Below are positions 32,785 through 43,200 of a stretch of DNA of 64,000 nt, in pieces (the stretch's first letter is position 1; each line of letters begins with the position of its first letter). The notes under the pieces were generated by a model. The model searched no databases and was not told where the DNA came from. It saw only the letters and a list, made by a program, of their open reading frames with translations. This DNA comes from Caulobacter soli (GTDB lineage Bacteria > Pseudomonadota > Alphaproteobacteria > Caulobacterales > Caulobacteraceae): NCBI RefSeq assembly GCF_011045195.1, contig NZ_CP049199.1:2914001-2978000 (forward strand). The letters are read 5' to 3'. The position numbers were made by a program, and so were the translations under genes.

Positions 32785-33387
32785 TTAGCGGGTCGCGGCT
32801 TGCGGCGCGGCCGGCAGGACCTCGCGGTTGAAGCTGATGGTGCTCATTGTGGCGTCCAGGCCCTTGACCACGTCGGCGGTCAGGTCGTTGCTGAGGTTGC
32901 CGCCGAGGACCGAGTTGCGGTCGACCAGCAGCCCGCAGCTCTTGGCCTTGTAGGCCTGGGCGATGACCGGCTGGGCGGCGGTGGAGATCTGGGCCAGGAC
33001 CTTTTCGCGGGTCGCCTCGATCTCGCGCGAGCGCTGTTGAGCCTTGGCCTGCATGGCCTGGACGCGCGGCGCCAGGGCCTGTTCCTTGGCCTGGCGCTGG
33101 GCCGGTGTCAGCTTGGCTTGCTCGGCTTGGTAGGCCTTCAGGTCGACGTCCAGCGCCTTGCGGTCGGTCTGGACCTCGGCCTGGGCTTCCTGGGTCAGTT
33201 GCTGCAGCCGGGCCGTGGCCGCGACGCCGACCTTGGCGTTGCCGTAGATCGCCTCGCGCGACAACAGGCAGACGCCGGGAACGGCGGTTCCGCCCAGCGG
33301 CTGGGCGGCGGGGACTTGGGCCAGGGCCGGAGCGGCGACGCCGGCGGCGAGAACGAGCGCCAGAACGCGAACGGGGAGCAACGCCAT
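32785..33387 (-). CDS. OmpH/Skp-like periplasmic chaperone
   Basis: A 200-residue exported protein. The signal peptide ends near PALAQ. The middle is a long charged coiled-coil (TQEAQAEVQTDRKALDVDLK and following), and the C-terminal part packs back as in Skp/OmpH (KSCGLLVDRNSVLGG). Skp-type proteins hold unfolded outer-membrane or passenger proteins in the periplasm. Its place right after SapC in the secretion operon (3-bp gap) suggests a dedicated chaperone for TpsA or TpsB. Confidence 0.85.
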   Translation of the reverse strand: MALLPVRVLALVLAAGVAAPALAQVPAAQPLGGTAVPGVCLLSREAIYGNAKVGVAATARLQQLTQEAQAEVQTDRKALDVDLKAYQAEQAKLTPAQRQAKEQALAPRVQAMQAKAQQRSREIEATREKVLAQISTAAQPVIAQAYKAKSCGLLVDRNSVLGGNLSNDLTADVVKGLDATMSTISFNREVLPAAPQAATR

Positions 33388-33390
33388 GAC

Positions 33391-34194
33391 TTAAGCTTTC
33401 TTCGAGGAGCGAGCGGTGGATTTTGAGGCCGTTTTGGCAAGATCGGATGACAGGTCCGCGACCGTCGGCGAGCCCGCGGCGCCGCTCTCGCGGGCCAGCA
33501 GGTCGGCGAAGCGGTCCAGCGAGGCCAGGTGGAAATGCACCAGGGCCAGCCAGCCCTGGCGGTGCCAGTTCAGCACCACGGCGTCGGGCAAGGCCGCGAA
33601 TCGCTCGCGGTCGACGACCAAGAAACCGCCCAAGGTCAGGGGCTGGCCGCTGGCCAGCTTGGCGTCGGCCTGCCGGGGCACGAGCAGGTCCTGCGCCTTC
33701 AGGGCCGCGACGAAGGCCAGGGTCTGAACATGAGCGGCGTGGAGCTCACCGCAAAAGGTCATGGCTCCCTCGGTCAGGGCCGTAGGCTTGCCGCCGTCGA
33801 ACAGGGCCTGCCCCTCTCCGTCTTGCACCACGCGGTCGGAGGCGACATCCAGGCCCAGGGCTAGGGCGCCGCCGCCCGCCTCGATGAACACGAACGGGTA
33901 GCGCCGCACATAGGCCGGCACATAGACCCCCTCGGCCCAGCGGCCGTCGGCCACGAAGCGATTGCCCTGGCCGAGACCCAGCACAGCGACCGGAAGGGTC
34001 TCGCCATCCGAGAACACGATCGGGTAGTGACGCATGGCCGCGGCGAACTCGATCACCGACAGCGAGACCGCATTGGTCTCGACGGCGAAGCCGTAGTCAC
34101 CATCCTTCAGCCGGACCTCGGCATGGGCGGTCGGCGTGAGGGGCTGGGGCTCACGATAGAACAGCGGCATCGGCCGCGGGGTGGCTTCGGACAC
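33391..34194 (-). CDS. SapC family protein
   Basis: A 267-residue protein of the SapC family (PLFYREPQPLTPTAHAEVRL, FVFIEAGGGALALGLDVASD, TLGGFLVVDRERFAALPD). The family is named from a protein linked to surface-layer export in Campylobacter; its biochemical role is unknown. No signal peptide or membrane segment is visible, so it is probably cytoplasmic. A GTG start at 34194 is preferred because GGAG lies 6 nt upstream; the ATG at 34170 has no ribosome site. It lies 34 bp after TpsA, beyond a hairpin that may lower its expression. Confidence 0.85.
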   Translation of the reverse strand: MSEATPRPMPLFYREPQPLTPTAHAEVRLKDGDYGFAVETNAVSLSVIEFAAAMRHYPIVFSDGETLPVAVLGLGQGNRFVADGRWAEGVYVPAYVRRYPFVFIEAGGGALALGLDVASDRVVQDGEGQALFDGGKPTALTEGAMTFCGELHAAHVQTLAFVAALKAQDLLVPRQADAKLASGQPLTLGGFLVVDRERFAALPDAVVLNWHRQGWLALVHFHLASLDRFADLLARESGAAGSPTVADLSSDLAKTASKSTARSSKKA

Positions 34195-34221
34195 GAAGGA
34201 CTCCAAACATAGAGAAGAAAC

Positions 34222-34241
34222 CCGGCGCCTAACGCGCCGGG
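34222..34241 (-). terminator. Hairpin overlapping the TpsA stop codon
   Basis: Perfect 8-bp stem CCCGGCGC / GCGCCGGG with the TAG stop in its 4-nt loop; on the minus strand it is followed by TTTCTTCTCT. It looks like a partial terminator or attenuator between TpsA and the sapC-ompH tail. Confidence 0.6.
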
Positions 34242-37200
34242 CAGGTGTCGGCATTGGCGTCGCAGTCGTTGGGACCGATGCCAAAGCCATCGACCGTTAC
34301 GGTGATGACGGAGGGCTGGGTGTTGCGGCGGCTTTGCTGCATGGTCTGGACGACTTCCTGCACGGCGCTGGCGGCCGCGCTGGAGGCGTCGAGGTTGCCG
34401 CTGACGTCCACCGCGTTGGTCGGCACGCCGATCGTCGCGCCCTCCACCTGGATGTTGTCGGCGTTGGCCACGAACTGGGCCGCGACGATCAGGTTGCCGG
34501 CCACTCGGATGCCGGCGTCGCCCGCGTCCACTGTGCCGCGCGGAGCGACCAGGGTCACCGTCGGCGGCGTCACGCCCAGCTGGCCGGCGAAGGCGGCGAT
34601 GCCCGCCCCGGTCACCTGGCTGGCGGCGTCGACCCGGCAGTAGAAGTCCGCCGAGCAGATGAAATCCACCGGCTTGATCTCGCTGGAGGTCTTGCTGCCC
34701 TTGCCGGCGTTGATGTCGCCGTTCGACGACCAGATGGTCATGTCGCCGCCCCGCTCGGTGAAGATCCGGCTCTGGGCCAGCAGCAGCGAGCGGTCGGAGA
34801 AGATGTTCACCGCCCCGGTCTCCCAGGCCAGTATACCCTGGGATTGCGGCCCAATGCCTCCCCCTCCGTTGGGCGTAGCCGGCACATAGGGCGGCGAAGC
34901 CGTCGAGCCAATCAGCAGTTGGCCGCCCGGGCCCATGATGTTGATGTCGCCGCCCATCTGGGTCTGGATGGTCGAGCCGCGGATGTCGAGATTGCCGGTC
35001 GAGACCAAGGTCGCCGCGCCGTTGACGCCGCCTTCGAGGTTGTTCTTCGTATAGCCCAGGGCCGACGGGAACAGCGTCTCGATCGCCTGGTAACCCCGGG
35101 CGTACTTGTTGAAGAACGGGCTGTTCGGATCGTTGTAGTCGGCGCCGGTGATGGCCAGGATCTTGAAGAACACCGTCTGGGCCAGCGCGTCGCGCTGGGC
35201 CTCTGGCATCGCCTGGAACGCGGCCCAGGCCTGGTCGGCGGTGAGCGATGGGAGAACGCCCTTACCGCCGGCGCGCTTGTCCATGTCGGCCCGATACCTG
35301 GCGACCGCGGCGATCAGGTCCGCGTCGAACGACGGCAGGTCCGTCCCCGTCGCCGCCGGATCGAGATAGGCGGCGGCGAAGGCGTTCCAGGCCACGCCCG
35401 GTCCCGTGCCGAACAGCACCGAGATGTCGGCGCTCTCGCGCGGCAGATAGGGGTTGTAGAGATTGCCGATCGTCTGGATGCCCGTGCTCGGCAAGATTCG
35501 ACCGCTCTCGCCGCTGTCGGCCAGGTCGCGGTCGAGCGGACCCAGGTCGCGTCCGGCCTGCACGTCCAGCCGGCCCGGTCCGGCGAGTTGGATCAGGCCG
35601 GCCAGGCCGTAAAGGGTGTAGACTGGCGGGTTGTTGGTGCTGAGCTGACCGGGCAAATCGACGATATCGCGGCCGGCGATGATGCTGGTGACGTCGCTGT
35701 CGTGCAGGTTCTGGCCCAGGAAGACGAGATCGACGATATCGCGGCCGGCGCGGATCTGCGTCGCCTTGGGGGTCTGCAACCAGACCTGATTGGCCTGCAC
35801 GCCCTGCCCGGCCTGATTCTCAGTGTAATTGCGACCGGAGACGACATCGCCGGTCAGGCTGTAGATCCGCACCGGTTCGGCGTCGTCAGCGTGAAGCAGA
35901 CCGTCGATGGTGGCGAGCGATTGGGAGGGCAGCGCGCTGGGATCGATGGCGACGCCGCTGGCCGACACCAGGTTGAGGATGGCGTTCTGCGGCTTGAATT
36001 GCGCCAATCCGAAGCTCCGCAGAGGGGCGACCGAACTGGTCATCATCCGGACCGTATCGTTGGCGAGCAGGCTGAGCTGGCCGGTCGCGGAAGGCGAAAG
36101 CATGCCCCCGTCGGCGATGGTGACGCCGCCGTCCAGCGCAGTGACCTTCAAGGTGGCGGGCAAGAGGTAGTCCACCGTCCCGATACCGCCCCCGATATAT
36201 CCCCCGAGGAGCTGCAGCGGCGCGTTTAGCGTGTCGAAGCCGACATCGCCGGTCACGCTGGTCAGTTGCAGGGAGGACGCGGCGCTGATCTGGTCGAGCG
36301 TATTGGTGAACGGCCTGGACAATCCGCGTTGGCCAAAGCCGATCTGGCCGGGATTGATGAAGCGCCCGATGTCGAGATCGCCGCGCGCCGTCACCTGCAC
36401 CTGCGCATCCTGGATCGCCAGGATCGTCGAGAGCGGACTCGTGATCCTCGTGTCCCTTGACGCCTGATAGGTGAAGGCCGAGCCGATGTCGCCGCCCGCG
36501 TCGATCCGTCCCGCGCCCTTGGCGATGAAATAGCTGCCACCCAGGATGTCGCCGCCCGCCTCGACCGACAGGTCGCCGCCGCCGACGAGGTTGACAGTCT
36601 GCGTCGCGCGCGGGCCGGCGCCGGTCAGATACCAGGTGGTCGGCAGCGAAACCGACAGCTCGCGGATGTCGCCGCCCGCCAGCACCGACACATCGCCGCC
36701 CGCGCTCAGCACGCCCTGGTCGAAATTGCCGAAGTTGATCGAGGTGGCGTCGTCGGTCGAGCGGCCGCTGTTGAGCCACGGATACCAGTATTGCGTGATA
36801 TTGGCGCCCGCCGTACCGGTGATCGAGCCGTCGACGTCGAACACCTGCTGGTTGCCGCGGATCGAGCCGCCCGCTGTCAGCGTGATGTCGCCGCCATTGT
36901 CGGGCTGCACGGCCGGCGTCGCCAGGAAGGTCGGGGAGCTGGAGAAGAAGACGTTGAGCAGTCCAGGCCGGATCACATCGACCGCGGTGCTCGTGCTGCT
37001 CGCGCCGACCGGCTCGCCGCCGGTATAGATCGCGCCCGGCGCGACGGCGTCGCTCAGCGTGATGTCGCTGGCCGCGGCGATGTCGATGGAGCCGACGCCG
37101 GTGCGGATCACATTGGGCAGCACCAGGGTCTTGCCGACGGCCGGGTTGCGGGGATCGAGCGCGGCGCCGTTGTCGTCGGTGGTCGTGCTGTCCACCACCT

Positions 37201-40200
37201 CGAAATGGCCGTCGAGCGAGACCGATCCGGTCCCGGTCAGCCGGTTAATGGCCAAGGCGTCGGCCGCGCCGAAATCAGCGCCGGCGACAAGGCGGTAGGA
37301 GCTGCTCTCGCCGCCCAGCAGGGTCGCCGAGGCCAGGCTGGTCGGGCGACCGGCGATCGGCATGTTCGACGGGCTGTTGTTGGGACCCGGCGCCGCGATC
37401 GGAACCACCACGGGGCCGGGGCCGCCAGGACCGCTCGTGTCGGCGTCCGAACGCGGCGAGAAGGGAGCGTAGAACAGCTGGGTGGCGGTGCCCGGAATGC
37501 CGACGCTGCCCCAAGTGTAGAAGAAGTAAGCGTTGTGGCCGGGAATATAGACCTGTTGGTAGTTCTGGCTGTAGTCGGCGTAGTCGGTGTCGATCGGCTG
37601 TTGCAGCGGGATCGGCGTGGTGTCGGTGCCCGATCCCGGCACGGTCTGCCAGACGTCGAACCATGTCATGAGCCAGGTCTGGTAGTAGGCCTGGTAGTCG
37701 GCGTAGCTGGCGAAATCGGCCGGCGACTTCAGCGTGTCGCCGTTCGGACTGGCGTTGGGCGAATAGTTCAGGAAGCCGCCGCTGACCGACTGCAGCCAGA
37801 AGATGTCGGCCCACAGGCTGTCGCCGTTGCCCTGCCCGATCTCGCCGATATAGGCCATGTAGTTGCTGTAGTAGTTGGCGGACTGATCCGTCAGCGGCGC
37901 GCGCAGCGGCTCGTAGTTGGGGTCGTGCGAGATGTCGGCCGTGCCGCCGGCCAACAGGTTGATCGAGCCGTTCCACAGGCCGTTGGAGTCGAGGAAATTC
38001 TTCGAGGCCCGGTAGGAGGTCAGCGCCGCTTGATAGGCGGGGCTTCCCGCCGCGTCAGAGCGCGGCGCGAAGGGAGCGTAGAACAGCTGGGTGGCGGTGC
38101 CCGGAATGCCGACGCTGCCCCAGGTATAGAAGAAGTAAGCGTTGTGGCCGGGAATGTAGACCTGCTGGTAGTTCTGGCTGTAGTCGGCGTAGTCGGTGTC
38201 GATCGGCTGTTGCAGCGGGATCGGCGTGGTGTCGGTGCCCGATCCCGGCACGGTCTGCCAGACGTCGAACCATGTCATGAGCCAGGTCTGATAGTAGGCC
38301 TGGTAGTCGGCGTAGCTGGCGAAATCGGCCGGCGACTTCAGCGTGTCGCCGTTCGGACTGGCGTTGGGCGAATAGTTCAGGAAGCCGCCGCTGACCGACT
38401 GCAGCCAGAAGATGTCGGCCCACAGGCTGTCGCCGTTGCCCTGCCCGATCTCGCCGATATAGGCCATGTAGTTGCTGTAGTAGTTGGCGGACTGATCCGT
38501 CAGCGGCGCGCGCAGCGGCTCGTAGTTGGGGTCGGCGCTGATGTCGGCCGTGCCGCCGGCCACCAGGTTGATCGAGCCGTTCCACAGGCCGTTGGAGTCG
38601 AGGAAGCCCTTCGAGGCCGTGTAGGAGACCAGCGCCGCGTCGTAGGCGGGGTCGCTGCCGCCCGTGGGCGGGGCTGGCGGCGCGACGGGGTCCTGCAGAT
38701 GAGCGCCGTCGTTCTGCTGGTAGAAGCCGTCGGTGATCGAGGCCTTGAGGTTGATGTTCCGCTCGGCGCGGACGGTCAGCACCGGCGCCTCGAAGCCATA
38801 GCGATAGGCCAGGGTGACGCCGCCGGTGACGCCGGTTTCGCCAGCGCCGAGGTTCCAGTTGGTCAGCACGTCGACGTTGCCGCCGTTGACCGTCTCGCCC
38901 GGATTGGCCAACTCGATGCCCGGCCGGACGTGCACGCCGGCGATCCCCGCATAGCGGTTTCCGAAGCTGAAGCCCGGGGCCTGGACGAAGCCCATCAGCG
39001 CGCCCGGACCATTGGCGGGGTCGCCGCCGGCATAGCCGTAGAAGCCGAGATGGTCGGCATTGGCCGTGGTCGGCATGAAGTAATACTTGCTCAGATAGGT
39101 CTTCAGCTCGGCCTCGTCGGCCGGCGCGGCGAGCACCACGCCCTTGTCGTCGGTCCACTGGCCAGCGAGCAGCTTGCCGTCGGCGCCGTACCAACCGGCC
39201 GGATCGATGATGCCGTCGAAGTGCTGGGCGCCCGTGGTGGCGTCGGCGGTGCTCCACTTGGCGTAAGGCTCGATCGTGACACGCTTGGCGCCCTTGATGT
39301 TGGCGGAGCCGCCGTCGATGGCGATCTTGACGTCGCCGTCGCTGAGCAGCGGCGCGCGGAACGAAACGCTGCCGCCTGAATCCGCCGATCCGCCCGAGAC
39401 GTCGATCAGCGCGCCGCCGCGAATGCGGATCGCGCCGCTGTCGGCGGCCTGGACGGTCTCGTAGCCGTACTGGCCGTTGAACGAACCGTCCGTCACCCCG
39501 GTGGTGCCGAGGGTGACGACGCCGCCGTCCTGGTGCGCCACCGAGCTGGTCGCCAGCAGTTGGCCCGACAGGTCGACCCCGCTCTTGCCGAACAAGTCGA
39601 TGTGGCCGGCCGCCTCGCCCGACACGTCGATGACGCCATTGACGACGACATTGCCCTCGGCGTCGCCGGGATGGTCCCCGCCATTGGCCGCCAGATAGAT
39701 CACCTGGCCCTTCAGGGCCTTGCCGGCGGAGAGGACGAGATTGCCAGCGCCGCTGGTGATGCTGAGCGCGCCGGTGATACCGGTGGCGTTGCTGAGATCG
39801 GCGATGCGATCCAGATCGATCGCCCCGCCCGAGGCCAGGGTCAGTCGTCCGCCGCGATAGTCGGCGCTGGCGGCGCCGCCCTTCAGCACACCATCCAGCG
39901 TCACCACGCCCGAGGCGTTGAGTGTCAGGCTTCCGGCGTCGCCGCCCTTGTCGGCGCCCGAGAAGTCCAGCGTCGCGCCGTTGTTGACCGTGATGGCGCC
40001 GGTGCTGGCGGTCAGCGTCAGATTGCCGCCCGGCCCGTAGGCTTCAGTGTCGAAGAAGGTCTTTGTGTAACCCTTGGTGCTCGCCAGAGCGCCATTCAGC
40101 AGCGTCAGGTCGCCGCTCGTGGCGGCGAGCGTGATATTGCCGGCGCCCGCGGCGATCGTCGCGTCGGTGGTCAGGCTGCCGCCGGAGAGGCTGAGCGCGC

Positions 40201-43200
40201 CGCCCAGGGTCTCGCGCGTGATCGCCGTGCCCGCGCCGCGGTTCAGGGTCAGGGCGCCGGTGGTCTTGATAGCCGTGTTGGCGCCGCTGTCGGCGGTGAA
40301 CACCGGCGCGGTCATCGCCACGTTCAGATCGCCGAAATCGAAGCTGCCCCGGCCCTGGCCGACAACACCCTGGGTCGCGGTGGCGGTGACCGCCCCGAAG
40401 CCCTGGACGGTGACCGCGCCGGCCCCGAAGTCCAGCTCGCCGGCCTTGATCGTCAGCGAACCGGTCCCGCCGGCGAAGATCGCCGCGCCGCCGCCGACGT
40501 CGTTGGTCAGGACCAGCTTGGGCGCGGTGATGGTCACATCGCCGCCGTCGCTGACGAAGGCGTTGGCGCCCAGGGTCAACGACTGGCCGCTGACCAGGTC
40601 GACATCGCCGAAGAAGGTCATGCTGGAGCGGCTGTGCAGGCCCAGCGTGGTGATGTGGGCCAACTGGGCCAGCAGTTGCTCGCCGACCACGAAGCCGGTC
40701 GGGGCGGCGGTCGAGCCCTCGCCGACGAAGGCGACGGTGTTGGCGTTGACATCGACGCTCTGGCCGGCAAAGGCCGCGCCGGGGTCCAGCAACAGATCGC
40801 CGGTGGAATCGAGGATCGTCGACTTGCCGCCATCGACGCTCGCCCCGGCCCGGATGTCGAGCTGGCCCGTGGCGGTTCCAGCCACGCCGTCCAGGCCTGG
40901 CACGTTGTCGCGGATCACCGAGACGGCACCGCCGTTCGAGACCCGCACCAAGGCGCCGTCGCCCGTCGCGCCGCCGTCCTTGCCGATCAGGATCGGGGCG
41001 CTGGAGGGATTGGCGATGTCGCCCTTGGCCGCCAGCACCGAACCGCTTTCCAGGACCAGGCCGTCGCCGCCGGCCTTGGTGACCAGCATCACCTCGGGAC
41101 CGGTCAGGGCCGAGGTCTTGTCGTTGGACAGCACCACGCTGCTGGCGATGGCGGTGATCGTCGTGCCGTTGACGCCGTCCGAACGCGTGCCGCCGATCAG
41201 CAGGCTCTCGGCGCCCAGGTTCGACAGGGCCGTGGCGTCGACCTGCAGATAGCCGTCGCGCGCCTCGCCCGAGCCGCCCAGGATCTGGATCGCCTGGGCG
41301 CTGATGTCGACCGCGGCTCCGCGGCCCTTGGCCCCGGCCTGGGCCTTGAGTTCGCCGTCCAGGATCAGGGAATTGACCGCCGCCAGCACCAGGCGTCCGG
41401 CGTCGACCGGCGTGCGCGTCGCCGAGCTTTCGGCGTGGGCCGCCTTGCCGGGGAAGAACACGTCGGCCGAGCTGATCGTATATTCGCTGTACTGCTTCCA
41501 CACCTCTTGCGACTGGACCAGGAAGCTGGTGGTGCGGGCGTCCGACTTGCCGGTCAGGGCGTCGACAAAACGGCCCGAGACCACCTGGCCGCCGTCGGCC
41601 AGGGTGACGTTATCGTGGGGCGTGCTGTCGATGACGTCGGTCTGCTGCACGACGCGGAACGCGCCCGGCAAGGTGGCGTACTGACCCGGCAGCAGGGTGT
41701 AGACGCCGTCCGGCAGGCCAGGGACGCCGGAGAGATAGACCGCCTTGCCGACGCTGGAGAGCTGGTCCTGGCCCGGATAACCGAAGCTGGGATCATAGGC
41801 CGCCACCGGGGCCTGATAGCCCGGAACCACGGCGTAGACTTCTCGGCCGTCGGCATAGAGCGGCGTTTTCGCCGCCGCCGCGCCGCTGGAATAGGTGGTG
41901 TTGACGGCGTTGAGCAGATCGCGCGAACCGCCCGTGCCCGGCACCCACTCCTGGGCGTAGAGCTCGCCGCCGCCCGACAGGTCGACCGTGGCTCCGTCGG
42001 CGAAATCGACGTTGTCGCCGGCCAGGCCGATCAGTTTGGACGGCGCCTGGATGAGCGGGTCGAGCTTGGTGGTCGTGCCCAGCGAGTTCTGGACGATCAG
42101 CGCCCAGTCCGTGCCATCGGTGGTCGTGCCGTAGGGCAGCGAGCGCCCGTCCAGCGACACCGAGGTGACGCTGCCTTCGCTCAGCGTGACGTTCGACGTA
42201 TGGATCAGCGGCAGGTTGTTGAACGCGGTCTTGACGCTGGCGTCATTGATGTCGCCGACGCCCAGCTGGACCGTACCCGACGGCGCGCGGATCGTCCCGT
42301 CTTGGACGATGTTGGCTGCGTCGACCAGCAGCGCGCCGCCGGCCGAGATCGGCGGGGCCGTCGAGCCGTTGCCCAGGAAGGTGACCGTCGATCCCGCGGT
42401 GGGCGCGGCGATCAGGAACACGTTGCCCGTGGCCGGATAGACCTGCGCGGCCTTGAAGGTCAGGTCGCCCGCGGTGATCAGCTCGCCCGGTCGCTCGACC
42501 TTGCTGGCGTTGAAGTAGCCCAGCTCGGCCGGCATCATGAGCCGGATGTCGCCGCTCGAGGTGAAGTTGGCCTCGGCGAAGCGCTGCAGCGTGAACTGCC
42601 CCATCAGGTCGATCTGTCGCGCCGTCACGTTGAGCGTCCCGGAACCGCCCGTCAGCACCGGCGTGATATCTGTGATGCCGCCGCCGGTCAGCGCCACATA
42701 GGGCGCGGCGATCGACACGGTCGCCCCGTCGGTCCCGACATAGTTGTGCGCGTCCATCATCACCGCGCGGTCGAGCGACAAATTCACGTCGCCCGAAAAG
42801 ACGATCGACTCGAGCGGCGCCGAAGACATCGGGCCATGGATGTCGCTTGCGGGGATCTGCGTGGGATCGCCGCCCAGCACCAGGGTGTCGATCCCCGACC
42901 CGTCCAGCCGGTCGACGGCGAAATGCATCGCCTTGGAAATCTGGCCGCCTTCGATCGCGCCGCCCATCGCCATGTCGGATGTGACCAGCATGCCCGACTG
43001 CTGAAGAACGATCGCGGTCGCGACCGGCGGCGTCGGCGTGGGGGGCACGCTGTAGCCGGCGGCATTGGGAGCCGATGCGATCTGCAGCGTCCCGCCGCGC
43101 GCCGCGTCGCTGCCGCCATGCGCGGCGATCGCGCCATCGAAATACAGGCCGTTGGTCGACCCGAGCATGACGCTGCCGCCATCGCTGGCCACCTCGGTGG

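Noticed and set aside
37452..38651. Repeat array of CRISPR or other non-coding type
   Set aside because: There are only two long copies, both in frame inside TpsA with a coding period of 203 codons.
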